From an uncultured Clostridium sp. (GTDB lineage: Bacteria; Bacillota; Clostridia; TANB77; CAG-508), in the NCBI GenBank assembly GCA_947384775.1, contig CANDIF010000001.1:57976-121975 (forward strand): a stretch of DNA of 64,000 nt. The letters are read 5' to 3'. Positions within the stretch are counted from its first letter, which is position 1, and each line of letters starts with the position of its first letter. A program made the translations under genes and the position numbers. Below are positions 7,861 to 17,545 of this stretch, one piece after another. Below the pieces are notes generated by a model that searched no databases, had not been told where the DNA came from, and saw only the letters and a list, made by a program, of their open reading frames with translations.

Positions 7861-9681
7861 ATGGTAAATGAAAAAATAAGAAATGTAGCAATAATAGCAC
7901 ACGTTGATCATGGTAAAACAACATTAGTAGACGCATTATTAAGACAAAGTGGAACATTTAGAACAAATGAACAAGTTGCAGAAAGAGTAATGGATTCAAA
8001 TGATTTGGAAAAAGAAAGAGGAATAACAATACTCGCAAAAAATACATCAGTTATGTATAATGATATCAAAATAAATATTGTTGATACACCAGGACATGCT
8101 GATTTTGGAGGAGAAGTAGAAAGAGTTTTAAAAATGGTTGATGGTGTAGTTCTTCTTGTTGATGCATTCGAAGGTGCAATGCCACAAACAAGAGAGGTTT
8201 TGAAAAAATCTTTATCATTAAATTTAAAACCAATTGTTGTTATAAATAAAATAGACAGACCGGGAGCAAATCCTGCCAAAGTTGTAGATGAGGTATTAGA
8301 ATTATTTATTGAATTAAATGCAAACGATGAACAATTAGATTTCCCAGTAATATATGCATCTGCAAAAAATGGAATTGCGAAAATGAGTTTAGATGAAGAA
8401 TCTGATAATGTAAATTGTATATTTGAAACAATAGTAAATACGATAGAACCTCCTAAGTGTACGGTAGAAGGAGATTGCCAAATGCTAGTATCAAATATAG
8501 ATTATGATGAATATTTAGGCAGACTAGCAATAGGTAGAATTGAAAGAGGAATAATAGCACCTGGAATGACAGTAGCAATATGCAAAAATGACAAAAACAT
8601 CCAAGGGAAAATTGCCAAATTATTTACATATAGAGGACTTAAAAAGGTTGAAGTTGAAGAAGCTGCTGCTGGAGACATAGTTGAAATATCAGGTATAACA
8701 GAAATAAACATAGGAGATACAATTTGCGATATTAATAATCCAGAAAAAATACCTTTTGTAGACATTGATGAACCAACAGTATCAATGACATTCTCAGTAA
8801 ATAATGGACCTCTAGCTGGAAGAGAAGGAGAATTTGTAACATCAAGACATATAAGAGATAGATTATTCAAAGAATTAGAAAGAAATGTAAGCTTAAGAGT
8901 AAGAGAAACAGATACACCAGATAGTTTTGAAGTTTCAGGACGTGGAGAATTACACTTATCAGTATTAATTGAAACAATGAGAAGAGAAAAATTCGAACTT
9001 CTTGTATCAAGACCAAAAGTTATTATAAAAGAAATTGATGGAGTAAAATGTGAACCAATAGAAAGACTTGTTGTAAATGTACCAGATGACTCAATAGGAA
9101 CAGTTATAGAAAAACTAGGAAAAAGAAAAGCTGAAATGGTAAATATGGAACCAGCAGAAGCAGGACATACAAAAATAGAATTCAAAATACCTGCAAGAGG
9201 ACTAATTGGTTATAGAACAGAATTTTTAACAGATACAAAAGGTTCAGGAACAATGAATAGTATATTTGATTCATATGAACCATATAAAGGTGATGTTCAA
9301 TCTCGTACAAGAGGAGTATTAGTAGCTTTTGAAGCTGGAACATCAGTTACATATGGATTATATAATGCACAAGAAAGAGGAGACTTGTTTATAGGTGCAG
9401 GAACAGAAGTTTATGAAGGAATGATAGTTGGATTAAACTCAAGAAATGAAGATATATCAATAAATGTATGTAAAGAAAAACACTTAACGAACACAAGAGC
9501 ATCAGGATCAGATGATGCATTACGACTAGTACCACCAATTCAAATGTCACTAGAAAAAGCAATAGAATTTATAGAAGATGATGAATTAGTAGAAATAACA
9601 CCAAAAAATATAAGATTAAGAAAGAAAATATTAGACTCAAAAACAAGAGAAAGACTAGCAGCAAGAGCAAAAAAAGCATAG
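7861..9681 (+). CDS. typA: Ribosome-associated GTPase TypA/BipA
   Basis: Translational GTPase of the EF-G-like TypA/BipA family, which binds the ribosome and assists 50S assembly at low temperature or under stress. Seen: the G1 loop AHVDHGKTTL (about 14-23), ERGITILAKNTS (switch I, about 55-66), DTPGHADFGGEVERVL (about 80-95) and NKIDRPGA (G4), then EF-G-like domains III and V and the TypA-specific C-terminal region. The 606-residue length is standard. GGGTGG precedes ATG 7861. Confidence 0.97.
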   Translation: MVNEKIRNVAIIAHVDHGKTTLVDALLRQSGTFRTNEQVAERVMDSNDLEKERGITILAKNTSVMYNDIKINIVDTPGHADFGGEVERVLKMVDGVVLLVDAFEGAMPQTREVLKKSLSLNLKPIVVINKIDRPGANPAKVVDEVLELFIELNANDEQLDFPVIYASAKNGIAKMSLDEESDNVNCIFETIVNTIEPPKCTVEGDCQMLVSNIDYDEYLGRLAIGRIERGIIAPGMTVAICKNDKNIQGKIAKLFTYRGLKKVEVEEAAAGDIVEISGITEINIGDTICDINNPEKIPFVDIDEPTVSMTFSVNNGPLAGREGEFVTSRHIRDRLFKELERNVSLRVRETDTPDSFEVSGRGELHLSVLIETMRREKFELLVSRPKVIIKEIDGVKCEPIERLVVNVPDDSIGTVIEKLGKRKAEMVNMEPAEAGHTKIEFKIPARGLIGYRTEFLTDTKGSGTMNSIFDSYEPYKGDVQSRTRGVLVAFEAGTSVTYGLYNAQERGDLFIGAGTEVYEGMIVGLNSRNEDISINVCKEKHLTNTRASGSDDALRLVPPIQMSLEKAIEFIEDDELVEITPKNIRLRKKILDSKTRERLAARAKKA

Positions 9682-9688
9682 AAATTAC

Positions 9689-9722
9689 AAATAAATGCAG
9701 AAGTATCATTCTGCATTTATTT
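9689..9722 (+). terminator. Terminator of typA
   Basis: AAATAAATGCAGAA (9689-9702) pairs perfectly with TTCTGCATTTATTT (9709-9722). Confidence 0.8.
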
Positions 9723-9755
9723 AATAATTTGGAATATGAAAAACATGACTTGTAG

Positions 9756-9775
9756 AGGCTGGTCAAAACCAGCCT
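9756..9775 (+). other. Short hairpin before trmR
   Basis: AGGCTGGT and ACCAGCCT around a 4-base loop, in the leader of the trmR-trhP operon 24 bases before the start codon. Confidence 0.45.
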
Positions 9776-9799
9776 AGAATTAAAATAGGAGAATAAAAA

Positions 9800-10384
9800 A
9801 TGAACAATATAGAACAAATAAAACAAAAAGCCCTAGAAGAACACATACCAATAATAATGGATGAAACATTAGAAGAAGTAGGAAAAATATTGGAAAAACT
9901 AAAACCAATAAATATACTAGAAATAGGTACAGCAGTAGGTTATTCAGCAATAAGATTTTCTAAATATTTGCAAGATGGTGGATATATAGACACAATAGAA
10001 AGAGACGAAGAAAGAATAAAAGAGGCAATACAAAACATAAAAGATATGAATTTAGAAGAAAAAATACATATATTTGAAGGGGATGCTTTAGAGATTTTGC
10101 CAAAACTTACAGGTCCATATGATATGGTATTTATAGATGCAGCAAAAGGTAAATATCCTATATTTTTGCAAGAAGCTTTACGAATGTTAAGAGTAGGTGG
10201 TATAATAATAGGCGATAATGTATTATATAAAGGATATGTTCTAAGCGATTACAACAAACATAAGCAAAGAACAGCAGTTAGAGGGTTAAGACAATTCCTA
10301 AAAGACCTAGAAGAAAATGAAAATTTAGAAACAAAATTATTAGAAGTCGGAGACGGACTTATAGTTAGCAAGAAAATAAAATAA
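9800..10384 (+). CDS. trmR: tRNA 5-hydroxyuridine O-methyltransferase (YrrM/TrmR family)
   Basis: SAM-dependent class I O-methyltransferase of 194 residues. Seen: the SAM loop ILEIGTAVGYSAI (about 35-47), the acidic TIERDEE of motif II (about 67-73), FEGDALEIL, and MVFIDAAKGKY (about 111-121), as in the O-methyltransferase 3 family. It is directly followed by a U32-family gene, the same order as yrrM-yrrN-yrrO of Bacillus, where TrmR methylates the ho5U34 that TrhP-type U32 proteins make. The tRNA role is inferred from that conserved pair. AGGAG precedes ATG 9800. Confidence 0.8.
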   Translation: MNNIEQIKQKALEEHIPIIMDETLEEVGKILEKLKPINILEIGTAVGYSAIRFSKYLQDGGYIDTIERDEERIKEAIQNIKDMNLEEKIHIFEGDALEILPKLTGPYDMVFIDAAKGKYPIFLQEALRMLRVGGIIIGDNVLYKGYVLSDYNKHKQRTAVRGLRQFLKDLEENENLETKLLEVGDGLIVSKKIK

Positions 10385-10434
10385 CAGAATATTCTACGAA
10401 GAATGATAAGATAGAAATGAAAGGAACAAAAACA

Positions 10435-11667
10435 ATGAAAAAACCAGAATTATTAGCACCTGCAGGATCATTCGAAAAAGCAAAAGTAGCATTTGAATAT
10501 GGAGCAGATAGTATCTATTGTGGAACATCAAAATTATCATTGCGTTCAAGAGTTGAAATAGATGATAATGAACTTGCAAAAATAATAGAATATGCACATA
10601 GCATAGGAAGAAAGGTATATGTACCTTTAAACATATATGCAAGAGATTCAATGTATGAAGATGTAAAAAGTCAAATAAAAATGCTAGAAGAAGTAAAAGC
10701 AGACGCAGTCATAGTATCAGATGGTGGAGTTGTAAATATGGTAAAAGAAATTGCTCCAAACTTAGAAATACATATTAGTACACAAACTAATGTTGTAAGC
10801 TATCATACAAGCAAATTCTGGTATGATAATGGAGCAAAAAGAATAATTTTAGCACGTGAATTGCATAAAGACGAATTAAAAGAAATAATGAAAAATAAGC
10901 CAGAAGACTTAGAAATGGAAATGTTTGTACATGGAGCAATATGCTATGCTTATTCTGGTAGATGTCATTTAAGCGATTTCCTTGCAGGTAGAGGAGCTAA
11001 TTTAGGAGATTGCGCACAAAGTTGTAGATGGGCATATAACTTATATTTAGAAGAAAAAAACAATCCAGGAAGTATGATGCCAGTAGAACAAGATGAAAAT
11101 GGAACATATATATTATCTTCAAAAGATATGTGTTTAATAAAAGAACTTCCAGAGATAATTGATATGGGAATTGATAGTTTTAAAATAGAAGGAAGATTAA
11201 AAACTGAATATTATTTGGCAACAATTATAAATACCTATAGAGTTGCGATAGATGATTATATAAAAAATCCAAAAGAATATGATTATAAAAAATATTTAAA
11301 TGAACTAGAAAAAACTAAAACAAGAGGGTTGACAACATTCTATTTTAATGATAAAAACAATAAAGACATTCAAGAATATGAAGGAAAGCAATATAATCCA
11401 AATTATGAATTTGGAGGAAAAGTGCAGGAATATGGACAAGAAAAGAGTATAATAGAAATAAAAAACAGATTACAAATTGGAGATACATTAGAATTAATTA
11501 TACCAAACAAAATAGAAGTATGTAGATTTACGATAGATAAACTATGGGACGTTGAAACAGATGAACCAATAGAATTTGTAAATCCAGGAAAAGAAGGACA
11601 AAAAGTAAAATTACATATTCCAGCAGAAGCAAAAGAAAATTGGATATTAAGGAGAGAAAAATGTTAG
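10435..11667 (+). CDS. trhP: U32 family protein, tRNA U34 hydroxylation protein TrhP
   Basis: A 410-residue peptidase-U32-family protein. Family members of this type are not true proteases in this setting; they supply the hydroxyl of 5-hydroxyuridine at tRNA position 34. Seen: the N-terminal PELLAPAGSFEKAK, the signature EMEMFVHGAICYAYSGRCHLS (positions about 164-184, conserved Cys and Arg), GDCAQSCRW and DSFKIEGRLK, plus the C-terminal beta domain. ATG 10435 is preferred to 10417 because AAAGGA lies ten bases ahead of it. Its end overlaps the next gene by seven bases. Confidence 0.85.
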   Translation: MKKPELLAPAGSFEKAKVAFEYGADSIYCGTSKLSLRSRVEIDDNELAKIIEYAHSIGRKVYVPLNIYARDSMYEDVKSQIKMLEEVKADAVIVSDGGVVNMVKEIAPNLEIHISTQTNVVSYHTSKFWYDNGAKRIILARELHKDELKEIMKNKPEDLEMEMFVHGAICYAYSGRCHLSDFLAGRGANLGDCAQSCRWAYNLYLEEKNNPGSMMPVEQDENGTYILSSKDMCLIKELPEIIDMGIDSFKIEGRLKTEYYLATIINTYRVAIDDYIKNPKEYDYKKYLNELEKTKTRGLTTFYFNDKNNKDIQEYEGKQYNPNYEFGGKVQEYGQEKSIIEIKNRLQIGDTLELIIPNKIEVCRFTIDKLWDVETDEPIEFVNPGKEGQKVKLHIPAEAKENWILRREKC

Positions 11668-12530
11668 AAAGAATATATTTCGAAGCTAGTGATAAAACCG
11701 AATTAGTTGGATTACTAGAAAGACCTGAAAAAGAAACAAACAAAGTTGTGATTTCAATACATGGAATGCAAAGTAATTGTTTAAAACAGAGGGAAACTAT
11801 ATTATCTAATAAAATAACAGAAGCAGGGATTGCATATTTTGCATTTAATAATAGGGGACATGAGCTTATGACATATACAAGAAAGCTAGACGGAAAGAAA
11901 GTGTTAGATGGCGGCTCAGTTTATGAAGATGTACTAGATGGATATTATGATATTAAAGGTGCAATTAATAAAATGCTTGAATTAGGCTATACAGATATAT
12001 ATTTACAAGGTCATAGTTTAGGATGTACAAAAATAGTATATGCGTATAACAAACTAAAAAAAGAAAATGATGTGAAAAATATAAAAGGAATAATACTTTT
12101 ATCATTAATAGATATTCCAGATTGTCAAAAATATGATTTAGGCGATAAATATGATAAAATGATGGAATATGCTGAAGATAAAGAAAGACAAGGAAAAACA
12201 AATGATTTAATGCCAATAGAGGCTTTTGATCATCCAATAAGTGTTAAGTCATATTTAAGATATTTTAAATATAATGAAGAAATAGATTTTGCAAGATATA
12301 GTTATAAAGAATACACTTTCCCAGAATTAAACAATATTCAAATACCACTATTTTTAAGATGGGGAAATGTGTATGAACTAGTAATTCAAGATTTAAATGA
12401 ATTAGTAAAGATATTAAAAGAAAAAGTACACAATCCGAAATTAGATGTGGACTATATTGATGGTGCAGACCATGGATATACTGGAAAAGAAGAAATTTTA
12501 GCAGAGCAAATAATTAAGTTTATTGAATAA
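11661..12530 (+). CDS. Alpha/beta hydrolase
   Basis: A 289-residue alpha/beta-hydrolase-fold protein, possibly an esterase, acting in the cytoplasm. Seen: the oxyanion strand VVISIHGMQSN (about 29-39), the nucleophile elbow LQGHSLG (about 114-120, Ser117) and a late DADHGY stretch with the catalytic His. The start at 11661 follows AAGGAGAG and overlaps the end of trhP, so translation is probably coupled. The substrate cannot be told. It ends just before a palindromic repeat. Confidence 0.8.
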   Translation: MLERIYFEASDKTELVGLLERPEKETNKVVISIHGMQSNCLKQRETILSNKITEAGIAYFAFNNRGHELMTYTRKLDGKKVLDGGSVYEDVLDGYYDIKGAINKMLELGYTDIYLQGHSLGCTKIVYAYNKLKKENDVKNIKGIILLSLIDIPDCQKYDLGDKYDKMMEYAEDKERQGKTNDLMPIEAFDHPISVKSYLRYFKYNEEIDFARYSYKEYTFPELNNIQIPLFLRWGNVYELVIQDLNELVKILKEKVHNPKLDVDYIDGADHGYTGKEEILAEQIIKFIE

Positions 12531-12543
12531 AATATAAAAATCC

Positions 12544-12622
12544 GCTCCATCTTGCTGGATGTTCATTTTTAAATTTTTAATACAGTTGTTTAAAATTTTA
12601 AAAATGAACATCCACGTGGAGC
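12544..12622. repeat. Palindromic (MITE-like) repeat, copy A, upstream of topA
   Basis: A 79-bp near-perfect palindrome. GCTCCA pairs with TGGAGC at the ends, and inner arms GGATGTTCATTTTTAAA (12557-12573) pair with the complement at 12597-12613. The same outer ends and a variant of the inner arms recur at 14777-14856 on the other side of topA. Confidence 0.8.
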
Positions 12623-12679
12623 TACTCGGTACAAAAAATAATCTTATTTGTAGATATAATGAAAGAAAGAGGTTTACAT

Positions 12680-14755
12680 ATGACTGATAAATTAATAATA
12701 GTTGAGTCTCCAGCTAAGGCAAATACAATAAAGAAATTTTTAGGCGGTAATACCAAAGTAGTGGCTTCTATGGGACATATTAGGGATTTACCAAAATCTA
12801 AATTAGGAATAGATGAAAAGACTTTAGAACCTGAATATATTAATATAAGGGGAAAAGGCGATTTAATTAAAAGTTTAAAAAAAGATGCAAAAGATGCAAA
12901 AAAAGTGTATCTTGCAACTGACCCTGACCGTGAAGGAGAAGCAATTGCATGGCATTTAGCAAATATTTTGTCAATAAATGAAGATGAAATATGTAGGGTT
13001 ACTTTTAATGAAATAACAAAAAATGCAGTAAAAGAAGCAATACAGAAGCCACGTAAAATAGATATGGATTTAACAGATGCTCAACAAGCAAGGCGTGTTT
13101 TAGATAGAATAGTTGGTTATAAAATAAGCCCTGTTTTATGGAAAAAAGTACAAAAAGGATTATCAGCAGGTAGAGTGCAATCAGTAGCGGTAAAGCTAAT
13201 AGTAGATAGAGAAGAAGAAATAGAAAAATTTATTCCAGAAGAATATTGGAATATATATGTAAAATTAAAAGATAAAAAATCTAAAAAGAGTTTTGAAGCA
13301 AAATTTTACGGAAAAGACAATAAAAAACTAGAGATACATTCAGAGGAAGAAGTAAAAGAAATTGTAAAAGCTATAGAAAATGCCAAATATATAGTTGAAG
13401 ATATAAAATTAGGAGAAAAGAAAAGAGCACCAGCACCACCATTTACGACAAGTACAATGCAACAAGAAGCATCAAGAAAATTAGGATTTGCAATTAAAAA
13501 AACAATGTCAGTTGCACAAGGATTATATGAAGGTGTTAGAATAACTGAGCATGGTACAGTAGGTTTAATTACTTATATGAGAACAGATTCAACAAGAATA
13601 TCAGAAGTAGCAAGAGCAGCAGCAAAAGAACAAATAACTAAAACATTTGGAACAGAGTATTATGAAAACAGATATTATAAAACAAAAGCTGATAGCCAAG
13701 ATGCACATGAAGCAATAAGACCAACATATATAGATTTAACACCAGAGCAAATAAAATCAGACTTAACAAATGATCAATATAAACTATATAAATTAATCTA
13801 TAATAGATTTATAGCAAGCCAGATGGCAAATGCAATATATGATACAGTAAATGTAAAAATATTAGCAGATAACTACAATTTTAGAGCAAATGGTCAAACA
13901 CTTAAATTTAAAGGATTTATGGCGTTATATGTAGAGACAGAAGACTATGAAGAAAAAGAAGAATTCGAAAAAATACCACCATTAGAGAAAAATCAAGAAT
14001 TACAAAAAGAAAATATAGATACAAAACAAAGCTTTACAGAACCACCACCAAGATATACGGAAGCGAGCTTGGTAAAAACATTAGAAGAAAAAGGAATAGG
14101 GAGACCAAGTACTTATTCTCCAACAATAACAACAATTTTAGCAAGAAGATATATTGAAAAGATGCAGAAACAATTACACCCAACAGACTTAGGAAGAATA
14201 GTAAACAAATTATTAATAGAAAACTTCCAAGACGTTATAAATGTGGAATTTACAGCAGAAATGGAAGAACAATTTGATAAAATTGCAGAAGGAGAAGAAA
14301 ACTGGAAAAAAGTTATAAAAGATTTTTATGCACCATTCCAAAAGACAGTAGAAAAAGTAGAAAAAGAGCTAGAACATGTAAAATTGGAATATGAAGTATC
14401 TGATGTGCCATGTGAGAAATGTGGTAGAATGATGGTAATAAAATATGGAAGATATGGAAAATTTTTGGCTTGTCCTGGATATCCAGAATGTCAAAATGCA
14501 AAACCACTAGTAGAAACAATAGATGAACCATGTCCAAAATGTGGTGGAAAAATACAAATAAGAAAAACTAAGAAAAGAAGAAACTATTATATATGCGAAA
14601 ATAATCCAGAAAAATGTGATTATATATCATGGAATAAGCCATCAGATGAAAAGAAAAAAGAAACTGCAAGTAAGGATAAAACCAAATCAAAAACAACGAA
14701 GGCAAAACCAAAAACTAGAACAACAAGAACAGTAAAAGCAAAAAAGAAGAAATAA
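12680..14755 (+). CDS. topA: DNA topoisomerase I
   Basis: Type IA topoisomerase that relaxes negative supercoils. Seen: the Toprim start IIVESPAKANTIKKFLG (about 5-21) with DPDREGEAIAWHL (about 84-96), the active-site region ITYMRTDSTR (about 300, Tyr302 nucleophile) and two C-terminal four-cysteine zinc fingers starting CEKCGRM and CPKCGGK, then a Lys/Thr-rich tail. The 691-residue length is normal. ATG 12680 follows AAGAGGTT, and an in-frame ATG at 12659 lacks an SD. A copy of the same palindrome lies on each side. Confidence 0.97.
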   Translation: MTDKLIIVESPAKANTIKKFLGGNTKVVASMGHIRDLPKSKLGIDEKTLEPEYINIRGKGDLIKSLKKDAKDAKKVYLATDPDREGEAIAWHLANILSINEDEICRVTFNEITKNAVKEAIQKPRKIDMDLTDAQQARRVLDRIVGYKISPVLWKKVQKGLSAGRVQSVAVKLIVDREEEIEKFIPEEYWNIYVKLKDKKSKKSFEAKFYGKDNKKLEIHSEEEVKEIVKAIENAKYIVEDIKLGEKKRAPAPPFTTSTMQQEASRKLGFAIKKTMSVAQGLYEGVRITEHGTVGLITYMRTDSTRISEVARAAAKEQITKTFGTEYYENRYYKTKADSQDAHEAIRPTYIDLTPEQIKSDLTNDQYKLYKLIYNRFIASQMANAIYDTVNVKILADNYNFRANGQTLKFKGFMALYVETEDYEEKEEFEKIPPLEKNQELQKENIDTKQSFTEPPPRYTEASLVKTLEEKGIGRPSTYSPTITTILARRYIEKMQKQLHPTDLGRIVNKLLIENFQDVINVEFTAEMEEQFDKIAEGEENWKKVIKDFYAPFQKTVEKVEKELEHVKLEYEVSDVPCEKCGRMMVIKYGRYGKFLACPGYPECQNAKPLVETIDEPCPKCGGKIQIRKTKKRRNYYICENNPEKCDYISWNKPSDEKKKETASKDKTKSKTTKAKPKTRTTRTVKAKKKK

Positions 14756-14776
14756 CATTTTTTTATAAAATACTTC

Positions 14777-14856
14777 GCTCCATCTTGCTGAATGTTCACT
14801 TTTAAAATTTTGAGAAACTGCATCAAAATTTTAAAAGTCGAACATTCACATGGAGC
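14777..14856. repeat. Palindromic (MITE-like) repeat, copy B, downstream of topA
   Basis: An 80-bp palindrome with the same GCTCCATCTTGCTG left end and CATGGAGC right end as copy A. The inner arms AATGTTC and CTTTTAAAATTTTGA pair across the centre. It also lies where a topA terminator is expected. Confidence 0.8.
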
Positions 14857-14901
14857 TACAAAGAAAAAATAAATTTTGTTGCATAAAATACAATGAAAAC
14901 C

Positions 14902-14930
14902 TTGACAAAAAAGGAAATTACTAGTATACT
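14902..14930 (+). promoter_or_regulatory. SigA promoter of rpmF
   Basis: TTGACA at 14902-14907, a 17-bp spacer and TATACT at 14925-14930. Confidence 0.8.
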
Positions 14931-14996
14931 AGTTTAGTAGGTAAAAAATTATATTTATATAGATAAATAAATGTACTGTAAGAGGAGGGAAATGAA

Positions 14997-15176
14997 ATGG
15001 CACAACCAAAAAGAAGATGGTCAAAACAAAGAACACATACAAAAAGATCAACATGGAAATTAGAAGAACCAAATATTGCAAGATGTAAACACTGCAATGA
15101 ACCAATAATGCCACACAGAGTATGTTCAAATTGTGGATTTTATGACGGGAAAGAAGTAATAAAAAAAGAAGCTTAA
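14997..15176 (+). CDS. rpmF: 50S ribosomal protein L32, zinc-binding form
   Basis: A 59-residue L32. Seen: the basic N-terminus MAQPKRRWSKQRTH and two Cys pairs (CKHC and CSNC) that make the zinc ribbon of the C+ form. AGAGGAGG precedes ATG 14997, and the gene has its own promoter and terminator. The usual partner yceD (DUF177) is absent. CGG occurs only out of frame (GAC-GGG). Confidence 0.95.
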   Translation: MAQPKRRWSKQRTHTKRSTWKLEEPNIARCKHCNEPIMPHRVCSNCGFYDGKEVIKKEA

Positions 15177-15190
15177 AGCTTCTTTTTTTC
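15161..15190 (+). terminator. Terminator of rpmF
   Basis: AAAGAAGCTT pairs with AAGCTTCTTT over the last codons and stop of rpmF, followed by a T-run. Confidence 0.8.
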
Positions 15191-15253
15191 TATTGAATAA
15201 TTAGAAATCATATGATATACTTATTACCAAAGTATAAAAGAGAGGTAAAAGTC

Positions 15254-17476
15254 TTGGAAACAAATGAAAGTGTAAATGAGAAATTAAAGTACATAGGATT
15301 AGATTTAAATGATATACCAGAGAAATTAGCAAGAGATGCTACAGTAAATTTTAGGTTAAAAAGAAATTATGATGAAAGAAGTTATAAGTTATATAAATAT
15401 GTAAGTGTTAATGATATATCAATACTACTTACACCCACACATAGATTAGCTGATTATACAGAAAAATATGCAAAAGCATTGCCAATATATTTATATTTAA
15501 ATCCAATTAGTGAAGAAGATATGGATAGATATAATAATTTTCTTGGAATGGTGAATGCTTTACAAATAGAAGATTTAAAATCTATAGAAGAACAACAAAA
15601 ACAATTTAAAAATGCTATACCAAATGGAGTAAAATATCAAAAAGACTATATGTGGCAAATATATTACGACGAAGATGCAGATAAATATTTTATGCTTTTT
15701 CCAACTAAAGAAAATGAAGTTTCAACCTTATTTTATATACTAAAAAAACAAATAGAAAATAAAAATGATAAAGTGTATGTGCCAATATGTTATGCAACAT
15801 ACAGTCATCAATATTTATATGATTCAGAAATAGCAGATTTAGAGAATTATTTGTGTTTCTTTACAAAAGATTGGCCATTAATACATGAAGTATTTGATAT
15901 AAATAATAATTTATCAATGCAAATTCTAGGAAAAACATTTATATATGACTCAATAAAAAGTGAATATAAGATAGTTTTAAAGAATTCAGAAGAGGCACGA
16001 AACTTTTATCAATTATTAAAAGCTTTATTTATATTAGAAACTCAGCTATCTCATCATTATAAATTTAAATTAAAACTAGACAAAGCTGGAAGCTTACATT
16101 TTTATACTGATAATGAAGAAATAGCTTTTGAAAATTTACCAGAAATGATAAGAAAAGGATATTTTCAAGGATTAGAGAATATTACTAAAACTAAGGAAAT
16201 AAAGGTAAAATTAATACAAGAGCTTAAACGTTTAAAAACGCGAGCATATAATTTAGATTCAGAATATTATGAAAAAGAAAAACAAATTACAGTATTTATG
16301 GAATGTAAAAGAACTTTTTTTGGAAAAATAAAATATTTTATGAAATATAAAAAAATAAATACTCTAAACCAACTAGAAGCAAACGAAAGTTCAAAGGAAG
16401 AAATCCAGAAGCCTAAAGGAAAGCTAAAATATTTTGAAAAGCTAGAAATAAAAGAACACTATAATTTAGAAAATTTAATTGAACTATATGAGAATTTAGA
16501 TTCAGAATATAATGAAATACGTAATTTAGAACAAGATATAGATGCAATACACAAACGAATTTCTATGCTTGAGATGAAAATAAAAAATGCAGATGAATAT
16601 ATAAGAAATATCGATTCACACAAAAAGAGCATTTTTGAATTTTGGAAATTTGCTAAAAAAGATGAAATAAAACTTTTAGGAGAAGGTAATTTTTTAATTG
16701 AAGAAAAAAGAAAAAATAAAATAAAGAAGACTTTTAATTTTGAAAGTGACCTTGAAGATATAGGAAAACAATTTGATATGATAGAGAGGAAAACTTTAAA
16801 AAAGCCAGAAACTGATAGTATATATATTGCTACAACAAAAATTTTAGAAGATATAAATTTACTTCTAAATGAAGAAAAAATACCAGAAGAGCATTTAGAA
16901 ATATTAAAAAGGAAGCTACAAGAAGAAAATAAAGGAAAAAAAATTGACATTTTTGGAAGCATTATGGAATCACAAGAAAAAATAAAAACCTTAGGAAATA
17001 TAAGACATAGGGAAAATGAAAAGAGCATTTTTCCAATATTACTAATAAAAGAAGATACAACACTTAAAGAATATGAAGACATATTAACAAATATTATTGG
17101 AATAATCAATAAAGCAATGAATAAAATTGAAATTACAATAGATATTCCAGTATATATGGTAGGGAACTTGACAGATGATTTAAAAATATTTTATATCAAT
17201 GCAGAAGAAGCATTGAAAAAATCTAAGAATTCGAAAGAAAACTTATATAAGATAAATTTGAAAGAAGGAACCAAGTGTTTGCCACTTGCAAATATAATCT
17301 ACTATAATAATGAAAACCAAACATTGCCATTAGGAATGAACATAACAAGTGGAATACTATTAAATTTGAAAAAACTTAAACTAAAAGAAATAAGCAATGA
17401 AGAAAATTATAAAATAGAATTTAATGCAAAAGATACAAAATCATTAAAACTAAATATATATGAATATAATTTATAA
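15254..17476 (+). CDS. Large cytoplasmic protein of unknown function with a central coiled coil
   Basis: I do not recognise the family. The best start is TTG 15254 (740 residues), preceded by AGAGGT at seven bases; an ATG at 15212 has no SD. There is no signal peptide or convincing membrane segment. The first 300 residues look globular and rich in Tyr/Asp; about 310-520 is highly charged with heptad-like Glu/Lys/Leu runs, probably coiled coil; the last 200 look globular. It lies between rpmF and spoIIP with its own terminator. A role in sporulation is only a guess from position. Confidence 0.7.
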   Translation: METNESVNEKLKYIGLDLNDIPEKLARDATVNFRLKRNYDERSYKLYKYVSVNDISILLTPTHRLADYTEKYAKALPIYLYLNPISEEDMDRYNNFLGMVNALQIEDLKSIEEQQKQFKNAIPNGVKYQKDYMWQIYYDEDADKYFMLFPTKENEVSTLFYILKKQIENKNDKVYVPICYATYSHQYLYDSEIADLENYLCFFTKDWPLIHEVFDINNNLSMQILGKTFIYDSIKSEYKIVLKNSEEARNFYQLLKALFILETQLSHHYKFKLKLDKAGSLHFYTDNEEIAFENLPEMIRKGYFQGLENITKTKEIKVKLIQELKRLKTRAYNLDSEYYEKEKQITVFMECKRTFFGKIKYFMKYKKINTLNQLEANESSKEEIQKPKGKLKYFEKLEIKEHYNLENLIELYENLDSEYNEIRNLEQDIDAIHKRISMLEMKIKNADEYIRNIDSHKKSIFEFWKFAKKDEIKLLGEGNFLIEEKRKNKIKKTFNFESDLEDIGKQFDMIERKTLKKPETDSIYIATTKILEDINLLLNEEKIPEEHLEILKRKLQEENKGKKIDIFGSIMESQEKIKTLGNIRHRENEKSIFPILLIKEDTTLKEYEDILTNIIGIINKAMNKIEITIDIPVYMVGNLTDDLKIFYINAEEALKKSKNSKENLYKINLKEGTKCLPLANIIYYNNENQTLPLGMNITSGILLNLKKLKLKEISNEENYKIEFNAKDTKSLKLNIYEYNL

Positions 17477-17478
17477 AG

Positions 17479-17512
17479 ATATACAAGGGGCATTACCTCT
17501 TGTATATTTTTA
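17479..17512 (+). terminator. Terminator after the large unknown protein
   Basis: ATATACAAGGGG pairs with CCTCTTGTATAT (one G-U) followed by TTTTTATA. Confidence 0.8.
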
Positions 17513-17545
17513 TATCTCAATGAATATAATGTAATAGGTGATAAT

